Of a stretch of DNA of 64,000 nt, positions 17,889-27,681 are shown piece after piece. The first letter of the stretch is position 1; the number at the start of each line of letters is the position of its first letter. The DNA is from Nitrobacter hamburgensis X14 (lineage in GTDB: Bacteria > Pseudomonadota > Alphaproteobacteria > Rhizobiales > Xanthobacteraceae). The position numbers and the translations under genes were made by a program. The stretch covers positions 2,590,001 through 2,654,000 of the forward strand of contig NC_007964.1 of NCBI RefSeq assembly GCF_000013885.1, written 5' to 3'. The notes under the pieces were generated by a model. It saw only the letters and a program-made list of their open reading frames with translations, was not told the DNA's origin and searched no databases.

Positions 17889-20383
17889 TGGCCGGAATCG
17901 CCGCCCTCCGTAGACGCTCGACTGCTTGCGAGCGGCGCACCTCCCTGCGCCGCCGTCGAATCGGCACGTCCGCGATTCTGCCCATGCTGGCCACCACTGC
18001 TCTCGGTCTGATCATCGCCGTCGCGCTGGACATCGTCACGATCACGCCGGCCGCGGCCCAAAGCTTCACCTACAACCCTCGCCCGGCAAAGCCCAAGCCG
18101 GCACCGGCTCACAACGATGGGCAGATGCTCGTTCAGGCCAACGAGGTCGACTACGATTACAACAACTCGCGCGTCTCGGCCGTTGGCAACGTGCAGCTGT
18201 TCTACAACGGAACCGGCGTCGAGGCGGACAAGGTCATCTACGACCAGAAAACCAAGCGGCTCCACGCCGAGGGCAACATCCGCATGACCGATGCGGACGG
18301 CAAGATCACCTACGCCAACATCCTGGATTTAAGCGACGACTACCGGGACGGCTTTGTCGATTCGCTAAGGGTCGACACCGCGGACGCGACGCGCATGGCG
18401 GCAAGCCGGGCCGATCGGACCGAGGGCAACTACACCGTCTTCGAGAACGGCGTCTATACCGCCTGCGCGCCTTGCAAGGACGATCCGAAAAAGCCTCCGC
18501 TTTGGCAGGTCAAGGGCGCCCGCATCATTCACGATCAGACCGAGAAGATGCTGTACTTCGAGGACGCCCGGCTGGAATTCTTCGGCGTGCCGATGGCCTA
18601 TATGCCCTTCTTCTCCACGCCGGATCCGACCGTGAAGCGCAAGAGCGGCTTCCTGATGCCGTCTGTAACTTCGTATAACCCCTTTGGGGTCGGGATCGAG
18701 GTCCCCTATTATTTCGCGCTCGCGCCGGACTACGATCTGACCCTCTCGCCGCGTTTCACCACGCGGCAGGGCGTGCTGATGCAGGGCGAGTTCCGGCAAC
18801 GTCTCATCGACGGCGCCTATCAAATCCGTGCTTATGGAATCAACCAACTCGATCAGAACGCCTTTGCCGGGCAGCCCGGCGATCGCGCGTTCCGCGGCGG
18901 TGTCGATACCAAGGGCCAGTTTGCGTTGAACGACAAGTGGGTCTGGGGCTGGGACGGCGTCCTGGTGAGCGACTACTATTTCTTCTCCGACTACCGGTTA
19001 AAGCAGTACCGGGATCCCCTGCAATCGTTCCTGACCCTGCCGACCGAAGCGATCTCGCAACTCTATCTGTCCGGCGTCGGCAACCGTAGCTATTTCGATG
19101 CCCGCGCGATCCACTATCTGAGCTTCTCAGGCAACCAAAGTCAGGTTCCGGTTGTTGCGCCGGTCATCGACTATTCGAACGTCATCAACCATTCGGTCAT
19201 CGGCGGCGAGTTCAGCTATAAGTTCAACTTCACCAACCTTACGCGCGATCAGGCGCAGTTCGACCCGATCTCGACGCTGGGGAACACATCGTTCGCGTGC
19301 GCCCCAACGTCGGCAGACTCAGCTTTGAGAGTGCCGGCCAATTGTCTGCTTCGAGGCATCCCGGGAACGTATACGCGCCTGACCGCCGAAGCACAGTGGC
19401 GCAAGTCGTTCACCGATTCCTTCGGCCAGATCTGGACGCCGTTCGCCTCGCTCCGTGCCGACGCGATCAAGGCCGACATCTCGAACCAGCCGGGCGTCGA
19501 CAAGTTCATCCAGCCCGGTAACACGAGCACGGTCCGCCTGATGCCGGCGGTGGGCCTCGAGTATCGCTACCCCTTCATCAACGTTCAGCCCTGGGGCACC
19601 ACGACGATCGAACCGATCGCGCAGGTCATCATCCGCCCGAACGAGAGTTATGCGGGCAAGCTGCCGAACGAGGACGCGCAAAGCCTGGTATTTGACGCCA
19701 GCAACCTCTTCAGCGTCGACAAATTCTCCGGATACGACCGCGTCGAAGGCGGCGGCCGCGCCAATGTCGGCGTGCAGGCGACGACCCAATTCGACCGCGG
19801 CGGCTCGATCAATTTCCTGTTCGGCCAGTCCTATCATCTGTTCGGCCTGAACTCGTTCGCAGTCGCTGATATCGCCAATACGGGCGTTGATTCCGGCTTG
19901 CAGCGCGCGCAATCTGACTATGTGTCGAGCATCAACTATTCACCCAACAGCATCTTCACATTCAGCACGCGCGCGCGTTTCGATGAAGCGACCTTGAACG
20001 TACAGCGCTTCGAGGCCGAAGGCCGCGCCAGCTTCAACCGCTGGTCTGCGAGCGTCCTGTACGGCGATTATGCCGCGCAGCCGGACCTCGGATATCTTAC
20101 GCGCCGCCGGGGCATTCTGGGTACCGGCTCCATCAAGGTTGCATCGAATTGGGTCGTGCAGGGTGCGGCACGCTGGGATCTGGAAGCCCACCAGATCAAC
20201 CAGTATACAATCGGCGCAGGGTACGTGGACGACTGTTTCGTTCTCGGCCTCAATTACGTGACGTCATACACCTACTCTGCAGGAACGACGCCGCCCACGC
20301 TAAATCATGCTTTCATGCTTCAGCTTGGCCTGCGGACCCTGGGCCAGACCCGTGGAGGGTCGAGCGGCGCCGGCATCCGGTAA
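17888..20383 (+). CDS. lptD: LPS assembly outer-membrane protein LptD
   Basis: An 831-residue protein. After an Arg-rich leader and a hydrophobic signal segment (TTALGLIIAVALDIV) there is an OstA/LptA-like domain (QANEVDYDYNNSRVSAVGNV, HAEGNIRM), then the LptD beta-barrel (MPFFSTPDPTVKRKSGFLMP and alternating aromatic strands to the C-terminus). It inserts LPS into the outer leaflet. The GTG at 17888 overlaps the lptG stop by one base and is the probable start; the open frame 112 codons further upstream lies inside lptG. Confidence 0.94.
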   Translation: MAGIAALRRRSTACERRTSLRRRRIGTSAILPMLATTALGLIIAVALDIVTITPAAAQSFTYNPRPAKPKPAPAHNDGQMLVQANEVDYDYNNSRVSAVGNVQLFYNGTGVEADKVIYDQKTKRLHAEGNIRMTDADGKITYANILDLSDDYRDGFVDSLRVDTADATRMAASRADRTEGNYTVFENGVYTACAPCKDDPKKPPLWQVKGARIIHDQTEKMLYFEDARLEFFGVPMAYMPFFSTPDPTVKRKSGFLMPSVTSYNPFGVGIEVPYYFALAPDYDLTLSPRFTTRQGVLMQGEFRQRLIDGAYQIRAYGINQLDQNAFAGQPGDRAFRGGVDTKGQFALNDKWVWGWDGVLVSDYYFFSDYRLKQYRDPLQSFLTLPTEAISQLYLSGVGNRSYFDARAIHYLSFSGNQSQVPVVAPVIDYSNVINHSVIGGEFSYKFNFTNLTRDQAQFDPISTLGNTSFACAPTSADSALRVPANCLLRGIPGTYTRLTAEAQWRKSFTDSFGQIWTPFASLRADAIKADISNQPGVDKFIQPGNTSTVRLMPAVGLEYRYPFINVQPWGTTTIEPIAQVIIRPNESYAGKLPNEDAQSLVFDASNLFSVDKFSGYDRVEGGGRANVGVQATTQFDRGGSINFLFGQSYHLFGLNSFAVADIANTGVDSGLQRAQSDYVSSINYSPNSIFTFSTRARFDEATLNVQRFEAEGRASFNRWSASVLYGDYAAQPDLGYLTRRRGILGTGSIKVASNWVVQGAARWDLEAHQINQYTIGAGYVDDCFVLGLNYVTSYTYSAGTTPPTLNHAFMLQLGLRTLGQTRGGSSGAGIR

Positions 20384-20486
20384 TTTTCAGAGCGGCGGCA
20401 CTTTGTATCGCAGGCTGCGTATGGCAGGCTGCGTCGCCTGATGTGACCCAGACCTGGCTGACACGAGACCTGCTAGCGCGACTGAC

Positions 20487-21446
20487 ATGAAAATGACCTT
20501 GCTCCTCCGGGCGTTTTGCCACCTTGCCCTATTCGCAGTTCTTTCGTTCGCCTGCCTGAACGCGCCGCTGCATGCGCAGTCCGTCGCGGTCATGGTCAAC
20601 GGCGAGCCGATCACCAGTTTCGATATCGAACAGCGCAGCCGGCTGATTCAAATATCCACGCACAAAACTCCGACCCGGCAGCAGGTGATCGACGAATTGA
20701 TCAACGAAAAGGTGAAGGTCAAGGAAGCCAAGAAGTTCGGTGTAAACCCGACCTCGGCGGATATCGATCAGCAGTACGCCAGCATGGGTGCGCGGATGCG
20801 GATGTCACCGGAACAGTTGACGAAGTCGCTCGCCTCTCAGGGTGTTCGTCCAGACACGATCAAGGCGCGCCTGAAAGCCGATCTTGTCTGGGGAAGCCTC
20901 GTGCGCGGCCGCTTCAAGGATAGCCTTCTTGTCAGCGACCGCGATGTCAACGAAGCGCTGAGGAACAGCGGCGAGGATCAATCGAAAACGGAGGGGTTCG
21001 AATACCAGATGCGCCCCGTCGTGTTGGTCGTTCCGCGCGGCGCGGCAGCTTCTGTGATGGAGTCCCGGCGCAAGGAGGCGGACGCATTGCGCGAACGCGT
21101 TCAGTCGTGCGCGGATGCGACTCGCATTTTCAAAGCGATGCGCAACGCCACAATACGCGAGACGGTCGTCAAAACTTCGGCCGACCTACCGCCGCCGATT
21201 CGTGATTTGCTCGACAAGACGCCCGTGGGCCATCTGACCCCGCCGGAGATCACGCGGCAGGGTGTGGAAATGGTGGCTATCTGCGGAAAGAAGGCAACCA
21301 GCGTGGATACCCCAAAGAAAAAGGAAATCCGCGAAAAGATGTTCGCCGAAAAGTACGAGAAGAAATCCAAAGACTATCTGGAAGATATCCGGAAATCCGC
21401 GATGATCGAATATCGTCAGGGCGGCCCCGGGAAAAAAGGCGAATAA
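20487..21446 (+). CDS. surA: SurA-like periplasmic chaperone
   Basis: A 319-residue secreted protein. The signal peptide (LALFAVLSFACLNAPLHAQS) precedes a SurA N-domain with VAVMVNGEPITSFDIEQRSR and VIDELINEKVKVKEAKK. The following region is where a parvulin PPIase domain would sit, but conserved parvulin residues are hard to see, so this is probably a chaperone without isomerase activity. Placement right after lptD and before pdxA-rsmA matches the conserved cluster; SurA assists beta-barrel proteins such as LptD. The C-terminus is a Lys-rich helix. Confidence 0.85.
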   Translation: MKMTLLLRAFCHLALFAVLSFACLNAPLHAQSVAVMVNGEPITSFDIEQRSRLIQISTHKTPTRQQVIDELINEKVKVKEAKKFGVNPTSADIDQQYASMGARMRMSPEQLTKSLASQGVRPDTIKARLKADLVWGSLVRGRFKDSLLVSDRDVNEALRNSGEDQSKTEGFEYQMRPVVLVVPRGAAASVMESRRKEADALRERVQSCADATRIFKAMRNATIRETVVKTSADLPPPIRDLLDKTPVGHLTPPEITRQGVEMVAICGKKATSVDTPKKKEIREKMFAEKYEKKSKDYLEDIRKSAMIEYRQGGPGKKGE

Positions 21447-21481
21447 CAGTGACGTTCGTGCCCCTCGCTTCGGCTAGTGGC

Positions 21482-21537
21482 TTGATTCTAACATTGCATC
21501 CCGTTGCGGCAGGAGTTCTTGCAAATGTTAGAATCAA
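21482..21537. repeat. 56-bp hairpin repeat, copy 1
   Basis: TTGATTCTAACATT and AATGTTAGAATCAA form perfect 14-bp arms around a GC-rich 28-base loop containing GCGGCAGGAGTT. The reverse complement of the element at 27542-27596 is closely similar over its whole length. This copy lies between surA and pdxA, 24 bases before the pdxA start, so it could affect pdxA expression or end the upstream transcript. Confidence 0.8.
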
Positions 21538-21561
21538 TGAAAGTCGCGCTGGAGCGATCGC

Positions 21562-22569
21562 GTGGTGAGGCCTGTTGCACTGACCCTGGGTGAGCCGGCC
21601 GGCATCGGACCGGATATCGCGATCGCGGCGTGGCTGCGACGCGAAAGTGATGCCGTGCCGCCTTTCTATCTCCTCGGCGACCGCGCCTTTATCGCAGCCC
21701 GCGCCAAACTGCTTGGTGTTGATCTTCCTCTGGCCGACGCCGACCCCGGCGATGTCTCCGGGATATTCACGGAAGCGCTTCCGATTGTTCCCACCGGCCA
21801 TCCGACAACCGCGCGTCCCGGTCATCCCGATCACAACAGCGCTGCGGCAGTGATCGGATCCATCCGTCAGGCGGTCAACGACGTTGTTGCCGGACATGCG
21901 GCCGCGCTCGTCACCAATCCGATTGCAAAGAGCGTGCTGTACCGTGCCGGATTCGCTCACCCCGGCCATACCGAATTTCTCGCCGAACTGGCGGCGACAA
22001 ACGGCCAACCGCCGCAACCGGTGATGTTGCTGTGGTCGTCCGATCTGGCGGTGGTGCCGGTCACGATCCATCTTCCCCTGCGCGAGGCGATCACGACGCT
22101 ATCGAGCCGGATGATCGTGGACACCACGCGCATCGTCGTTGCCGGCCTGCGCACGCGCTTCGGGATTCCCCGCCCCCGTATAGCGGTATCCGGATTGAAC
22201 CCTCATGCCGGAGAGGATGGATCGCTCGGAACCGAGGATCAGACAATCGTCGCTCCGGCCATCGCAACCCTGCGCGCTGAGGGGATCGACGTCAAAGGCC
22301 CGCTTCCCGCCGACACCATGTTCCATGAGGCCGCGCGCCGGACCTATGATTGCGCGATCTGCATGTATCACGATCAGGCCCTGATCCCGGTCAAGACGCT
22401 GGCCTTCGATCGAGCGGTCAACGTCACGCTGGGGCTGCCGTTTATCCGGACATCGCCCGATCACGGCACCGCATTCGACATCGCCGGTACGGGACGCGCC
22501 AATCCGTCGAGTCTGATCGCCGCGCTGCGCCTGGCCGCGCGGATGGCGGACTCAACGCATTTGGCATGA
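21562..22569 (+). CDS. pdxA: 4-hydroxythreonine-4-phosphate dehydrogenase
   Basis: A 335-residue Pdx[17 protein letters not shown] at the N-terminus, [13 protein letters not shown], and [13 protein letters not shown] followed by the C-terminal [15 protein letters not shown] and [13 protein letters not shown], which carry the metal-binding histidines. It oxidises 4-phosphohydroxy-threonine in pyridoxal phosphate synthesis. The start is GTG at 21562 (a second GTG follows), with GGAG eight bases upstream. The stop overlaps the rsmA start by four bases. Confidence 0.94.
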
Positions 22570-23429
22570 GCACGATCGACGACCTCCCCCCGCTGCGCGA
22601 CGTCATCAAACGTCATGCGCTATCGGCGCGCAAATCGCTCGGACAGAATTTTCTGCTCGATCTGAACCTCACCGCACGGATCGCGCGCGCCGCCGGCCCG
22701 CTTGAGGATGCGACCGTCATCGAGATCGGCCCCGGTCCCGGCGGGTTGACCCGCGCGCTGCTTGCCATGGGCGCGCAGCGCGTCATCGCCATCGAGCGTG
22801 ACGCGCGTGCGCTCGGCGCGCTGGAAGAAATATCGGGTCGCTACCCCGGCCGCCTCACGATCGTCAACGCGGACGCGACGCAATTCGATTCCCGCCCGCT
22901 GCTCGGCACGACGCGCGCCAAAATCGTCGCCAACCTGCCCTATAACATCGCGACCGCACTGTTGATCGACTGGCTCAGCGTAGAACCCTGGCCACCCTGG
23001 TATGACACCATGGTGCTGATGTTCCAGCGCGAGGTCGCCGAACGCATCGTCGCCCGCGAAAACGAGGAGGCTTATGGCCGCCTCGCCGTACTGTCGAACT
23101 GGCGCGCCGAAACCAAAATCCTGTTCGACATTTCGCCCGCAGCGTTCGTCCCACAACCCAAGATAACGTCCTCTGTCGTTCGGCTGGTGCCTCGCGACAA
23201 ACCCGAGACTTGCGAGCGCCGGTTGCTCGAACAGGTTGCCGCCGCCGCCTTCGGACAGCGCCGCAAGATGCTGCGGCAAAGCCTGAAATCACTGCCCGCC
23301 GATCCGGCTCGGCTGACCGCGGCGGCCGGCATCGAACCGACGCAGCGAGCCGAGACGGTTCCGATATCCGGATTTGCCGCCATGGCTCGCGAATTGGCGG
23401 ACATACGGAATAGAACGAACCGGGCCTGA
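22566..23429 (+). CDS. rsmA: 16S rRNA dimethyladenosine transferase
   Basis: A 287-residue RsmA/KsgA, which dimethylates two adjacent adenines near the 3-prime end of 16S r[16 protein letters not shown], the SAM motif [15 protein letters not shown] and the catalytic motif NLPYNIAT are all present, as is the C-terminal helical domain with [15 protein letters not shown]. The ATG overlaps the pdxA stop (ATGA), which fixes the start and implies coupling. Confidence 0.95.
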
Positions 23430-23442
23430 GGAGAGAAACGTT

Positions 23443-24501
23443 ATGGCCCTGATGAAACGCCAATCTCTCGTCAAATTCGATGCGCCGCTGTGTCAAACCG
23501 TTGTCGATACGCCGAAGCCGCAGGGCCGCGAGGCGCTGGTGCGCATTGAACGCTGCGGACTGTGCCATTCCGACCTGCATATACAGGACGGGTATATGGA
23601 TCGCGGCAATGGCGAACGGCTCGACATCACCCGCGGCATGACGCTGCCGCTCACGCTCGGTCACGAGATCGCCGGCGTCGTCGTCGAGGTCGGCCCGGAT
23701 GCTCCGAAACATATCGTCGGGCAGAAGAAGGTGGTATTTCCCTGGATCGGCTGCGGCCAATGCCGGGATTGCCTGGCCGGCGATGAGAATTTCTGCGCCA
23801 AAAACCGCTTTCTCGGCGTTTCGGTCGACGGCGGATTCGCCAGCCATGTGCTGGTGCCCGACACAAAATACCTGCTCGATTACGATCCCCTGCCCGTCAA
23901 CATGGCGGCGACGCTGATGTGTTCCGGCATCACCGCCTATGGTGCGCTGAAGCGCCTCGTCGACCGGCCGCGCCAGCGCAACCTGCTGCTGATCGGCCTC
24001 GGCGGCGTCGGCATGATGGGACTCGCGTTCGCGCAAGCCATGTTCAAGCAGAGAATCTCAGTCGCGGACTTGAGCCCCGCGGCGCGCGAAACCGCACTCA
24101 GGAACGGCGCTGCGGTGGCCTACGACCCGTCGGAAGGCGATATCGTCAAGCGCGTCATCAAGGAGAATGACGGCGGCTTCAACGCCGTCATTGATTTCGC
24201 CGGCAACGAGAAGTCGATGAGCTTTGCGGTTGCAGCCGTTGCCCGCGGCGGCAAGATCGTGGTCTCGGGCCTGATGGGCGGTCATTTCAACCTGCCGATG
24301 GTGCAGTGGATCTATAAGCGCATGACCATTGAAGGCTTCATGGTCGGCACGCTCGCGGAGGCGCAGGAGTTGATGGCACTGGCGCGTGCCGGCAAGATCA
24401 AGCCGACACCCATGAGGGAGGAGCCCATGGCCGATGCCCAGAAATGGATGGAGCAATTGCGGGCCGGCAAGGTGGTCGGCCGCGTCATCTTCAAGAACTG
24501 A
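23443..24501 (+). CDS. Zinc-dependent alcohol dehydrogenase (MDR family)
   Basis: A 352-residue medium-chain dehydrogenase. CGLCHSDLH carries the catalytic-zinc cysteine, with GHEIAGVV following. Structural-zinc cysteines are in CGQCRDCLAGDENFC. The Rossmann motif is GLGGVGMMG. An insert between the catalytic Cys and GHE loops (DGYMDRGNGERLDITRG) is typical of a subgroup of alphaproteobacterial alcohol dehydrogenases; the substrate cannot be assigned. GAGGAGAG upstream supports ATG 23443. It follows rsmA closely and may share its transcript. Confidence 0.88.
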   Translation: MALMKRQSLVKFDAPLCQTVVDTPKPQGREALVRIERCGLCHSDLHIQDGYMDRGNGERLDITRGMTLPLTLGHEIAGVVVEVGPDAPKHIVGQKKVVFPWIGCGQCRDCLAGDENFCAKNRFLGVSVDGGFASHVLVPDTKYLLDYDPLPVNMAATLMCSGITAYGALKRLVDRPRQRNLLLIGLGGVGMMGLAFAQAMFKQRISVADLSPAARETALRNGAAVAYDPSEGDIVKRVIKENDGGFNAVIDFAGNEKSMSFAVAAVARGGKIVVSGLMGGHFNLPMVQWIYKRMTIEGFMVGTLAEAQELMALARAGKIKPTPMREEPMADAQKWMEQLRAGKVVGRVIFKN

Positions 24502-24703
24502 CGAGGATCTCGCCGGAGCACCCTGACCTCACCAAGGGAACCGGGCGCACGACACGCTGCTCGCTAAACGTGCGTTTAATGCGCGCGCCCGGCCTCAATT
24601 AAGCCCCAGCCATTCCGGATTTGCGGCGCAATGCGACCCAAGTCTCTCCCGACAATTTGGCGAAGACGTCATCGCGTTCATCTCGTCATCACCGGGGATG
24701 CTC

Positions 24704-25726
24704 ATGTCAAACCGTTTGGGGAAACTGCTCTCAACATTTTTGATCGCTTCGTTGGCCGGCAGCGTGCTCGCGATCGCCGCGCACAGTCCGGCACGCGCAG
24801 ACGACACCTGCCTGTCGGGACCGAAAGCGACAACGCCGCGCGGAAGCCACTGGTACTATCGCGTCGAGCCGGGAACGAAACGTCACTGCTGGTACCTCGG
24901 CGCAGAACGCGGCAAGATCGCGCAGAAGCCTGCGGCAAAGCCCTCATCGCCTGCCCTCGCACCGGATAAGCCCGCCGAGACGTCTGCGGCAACGCCTTTG
25001 CAGCCGTCCGTCGCCAACGCCCTCGCGGAATTCGACAGCACGACGGGTGCGCGTGATCAGGCGACCGCCAGTCCCCCGGCATCCGACACGGCTTCCTCAG
25101 ACGCGCGCGACCAGGCAAGCGCCGCCCCCCCGCCGTCCGACACGGTTTCCTCAAACGATGCCGCAGAGACCGCGGATACCTCGCAGTCAGCCGTAACCAC
25201 GCGCTGGCCCGATCCGGCCATCAATGCGGCTCCGGTGATCAATACGGCACAACAGCCGGCACCTGCGGCACCAGTCACGTCCAGCCCGCAGTTGCAGAAC
25301 GACCGGCCGGCACCCGCGGCAGCAGTCGTGCCTGCTCCGCAGTTGCTTGGCGAACGCAGCGAGCCCGGCCCCGCTGTCCGCATCGCCGACGCTCCTGAGT
25401 CCGAGGCATCGTCCTACTCGATCATGATGCTGCTGGGCGGACTTGCCGGCGCGTTGGCATTCGCAGGTCTTCTCGGATTTGCGGCTATCAAGTTCGGAAA
25501 CCTGAGCAGTTTCGGAAATCTGAGCAGCCTCGGGCACATCCGTCGTCGTCCGGAGTCGATCTGGGATGTGGTCGATAACGGTCACCCTCCGCCATGGCAG
25601 CGGCGGGATACTGACATCGCGCCGACGTCCGCCAACGACCCGCTCCGCGCTCGCCGGGAGATCGAGGCCCAATCGCGCGACATCATGGAAATCCTGTCTC
25701 GGGCGTCACGTGGAGCAACGACTTAA
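24704..25726 (+). CDS. Secreted/membrane protein of unknown function, Pro/Ala/Ser-rich
   Basis: A signal peptide (LLSTFLIASLAGSVLAIAAHSPARA) is followed by a small domain with DTCLSGPK, RGSHWYYRVEPGTKRHCWYLG, containing two cysteines and several aromatics. A long disordered region of Ala, Pro, Ser and Asp comes next, then one membrane span (MMLLGGLAGALAFAGLLGFA, near residues 242-262) and a C-terminal tail ending DIMEILSRASRG. I know similar hypothetical proteins from Bradyrhizobium-group genomes but no function. ATG 24704 has GGGG six bases upstream; ATG 24698 is an alternative. Confidence 0.75.
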   Translation: MSNRLGKLLSTFLIASLAGSVLAIAAHSPARADDTCLSGPKATTPRGSHWYYRVEPGTKRHCWYLGAERGKIAQKPAAKPSSPALAPDKPAETSAATPLQPSVANALAEFDSTTGARDQATASPPASDTASSDARDQASAAPPPSDTVSSNDAAETADTSQSAVTTRWPDPAINAAPVINTAQQPAPAAPVTSSPQLQNDRPAPAAAVVPAPQLLGERSEPGPAVRIADAPESEASSYSIMMLLGGLAGALAFAGLLGFAAIKFGNLSSFGNLSSLGHIRRRPESIWDVVDNGHPPPWQRRDTDIAPTSANDPLRARREIEAQSRDIMEILSRASRGATT

Positions 25727-25734
25727 GAGATGGA

Positions 25735-26394
25735 CTAATTCTCAAGTTGCCGCTGCAGTTCGCGCACGAACGCCGTCAATCCCGTTCGGCGTTCGCGCTT
25801 GAGCCGCTCGGCCTTCAGGATCGACTGCACTTCGGCAAAGGCTTCATCGATATCCTGGTTGATGACGATGTAGTCGTACTCAGCCCAATGGCTCAGTTCA
25901 TGCGCAGCGCGGTCCATTCGTCCGCGGATGACCTCGTCGGAATCCTGGGCGCGGGTGTGCAGACGTCTCTCGAGGTCGGTTGCGGACGGCGGCAGAATAA
26001 AGACGCTGACCACGTCTGCCCGCGCTTTCTCCCGCAATTGCTGCGTGCCCTGCCAATCGATATCGAACAACACGTCGCGGCCGGATGACAGCGCCGCCTC
26101 CACCGGAGCGCGCGGCGTACCATAGCGGTTGTCGAACACCGTGGCCCATTCCAGCAGTTCGTCGCATTTGACCATGACCGCGAACGTCGCTTTATCGACG
26201 AACCTGTAGTCGCGACCATCGACCTCGCCGGGCCGCATCGGCCGCGTGGTGGCGGAGACCGACAGGCTCAAGCCTTCGACCCGCTCGATCAGCAGCCGCG
26301 ACAGCGTGGTCTTGCCAGCCCCCGAAGGCGACGACAGCACGAACATCAGGCCGCGCCGTTCAACTCCATCGAAACCCTGGCCGTGAGCAGCCAT
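25735..26394 (-). CDS. gmk: Guanylate kinase
   Basis: A 219-residue guanylate kinase converting GMP to GDP. The P-loop SSPSGAGKTT is followed by SVSATTRPMRPGEVDGRDYRFV (GMP-binding) and DIDWQGTQQLRE. A 15-residue N-terminal extension precedes the P-loop domain, as is common. It lies three bases downstream of yicC on the same strand, the widespread yicC-gmk pair. Confidence 0.96.
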   Translation of the reverse strand: MAAHGQGFDGVERRGLMFVLSSPSGAGKTTLSRLLIERVEGLSLSVSATTRPMRPGEVDGRDYRFVDKATFAVMVKCDELLEWATVFDNRYGTPRAPVEAALSSGRDVLFDIDWQGTQQLREKARADVVSVFILPPSATDLERRLHTRAQDSDEVIRGRMDRAAHELSHWAEYDYIVINQDIDEAFAEVQSILKAERLKRERRTGLTAFVRELQRQLEN

Positions 26395-26397
26395 CGA

Positions 26398-27285
26398 TCA
26401 CTCCAGATTCTGAACCTGTTCGCGAAACTGCTCGACGACGTTTTTCATCTCGAGGCCGATATTGGTCAATTCGAGATCGTTCGACTTCGAACAGCAGGTG
26501 TTGACTTCCCTGTTGAATTCCTGCGCAAGGAAATCGAGCCGCCGTCCGATTGGACCACCCCCGCCGATCAATTCGCGCGCCTGCGAAATATGCGAGGCAA
26601 TGCGGTCCAGCTCCTCGCGGATATCGGCCTTCGCGGCGATCAGGATCGCTTCCTGATGGAGCCGATCCTGATCGAAGCGGTCGGATGCCTCGAGAAGCGC
26701 TGCGATCTGCTCGGCGAGCCGCGCCTTCACTGCGTCCGGCCGGCGGCCGGGCGCGGCCTCGGCCCTGCTCGCGAGACGTTCGATCTCATCCATCCGCTGC
26801 AACAGGATCTGACCGAGCGCGGCGCCCTCACGCTCGCGCATATCGATCAGGCTGCGCAATGCCTGTTCGAAAGCACCAGTGGCGGCGGCCTTCGATTCCT
26901 GCTCCTCCGCTTCGTCGATGTCCGCTTCAACGACTTCGAGAACACCCTTGATCGATAGCAAGCCGTCAATGCTCGGGGCGACCGCTTCAATCCTGCCGGA
27001 CAAATCTCCGGCGGCCTTCAGGATAGACGCCAGCACCTCCTCGTTGATGCGAGCGACGGAAGCGGCGGTGCTGCGCTTCACGGTCAGGTTGGCGTAGACT
27101 GTGCCGCGCGACAACACCTGGGCCGACCGCCTGCGCACCGTTGATTCGATATCGTCCCAGCCGGGCGGCAGCCGCGTCCGAAGGTCGAATCCCTTGGCGT
27201 TCACTGATTTCAACTCCCATTCGAACGCATAGGGCCCACTGGCGCCGTGGCTTCGTGCAAAGCCAGTCATGCTCGACAACGCCAT
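26398..27285 (-). CDS. YicC family protein (endoribonuclease-like)
   Basis: A 295-residue protein with the YicC N-terminal domain (SSMTGFARSHG, WELKSVNAKGFDLRTRLPPG) and the C-terminal DUF1732 (GRRLDFLAQEFNREVNTCCSKS, the hallmark end of this family). E. coli YicC has been reported to be an RNase; activity here is inferred. Probably cotranscribed with gmk. Upstream is a 396-base spacer that holds two repeat elements. Confidence 0.92.
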   Translation of the reverse strand: MALSSMTGFARSHGASGPYAFEWELKSVNAKGFDLRTRLPPGWDDIESTVRRRSAQVLSRGTVYANLTVKRSTAASVARINEEVLASILKAAGDLSGRIEAVAPSIDGLLSIKGVLEVVEADIDEAEEQESKAAATGAFEQALRSLIDMREREGAALGQILLQRMDEIERLASRAEAAPGRRPDAVKARLAEQIAALLEASDRFDQDRLHQEAILIAAKADIREELDRIASHISQARELIGGGGPIGRRLDFLAQEFNREVNTCCSKSNDLELTNIGLEMKNVVEQFREQVQNLE

Positions 27286-27423
27286 CGCGTGGTTTTCTCC
27301 GAAGCGTCCAGATATGAGATTCGCGGGAACGGATGTTCCTAGTGGAAACTCGACATTAGCTACCCACTTTGCAGCAGACCCGGCAAGCGGATGTCAAATT
27401 CAAAATTCCACTAGAAACCTATT

Positions 27424-27527
27424 AGAGCCTTTTCGCTTCTGATGGAATCAGAAGCGGGCTCTATGATTTTGATTTGACGCGTTTTCTTCACGCGAACCGG
27501 TATCCACTTCGCTTGAAAACGCTCTAG
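27424..27527. repeat. Dispersed repeat, copy B
   Basis: Same orientation as copy C and inverted relative to copy A. It holds the hairpin CGCTTCTGATGGAATCAGAA, the central GACGCGTTTTCTTCACGCGA and the closing AAAACGCTCTAG, but lacks the second hairpin (GTCCTCGG type) found in A and C. It is therefore a shorter variant or an internal deletion. It sits in the spacer between mltG and yicC. Confidence 0.85.
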
Positions 27528-27541
27528 TTGCTAATGGTTCT

Positions 27542-27596
27542 TTGATTCTAACATTAGCAGGAACTCCTGCCGCTCCGGGATGCAAATATTAGAATC
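27542..27596. repeat. 55-bp hairpin repeat, copy 2
   Basis: TTGATTCTAACATT opens and AATATTAGAATC closes an imperfect hairpin. The central part (GCAGGAACTCCTGCCGCTCCGGGATGCA in pieces) is the reverse complement of the centre of the copy at 21482-21537. It lies 15 bases after copy B of the other repeat family, so two repeat types are nested in one 396-base spacer. Confidence 0.75.
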
Positions 27597-27681
27597 GGAC
27601 CACTAGGCTAGAGAGTTTTGCGGACGAGTGAAATCCGCTTCCGACGGCGGAATCCAACGGCGCGCTGGAATACGACGTCCA

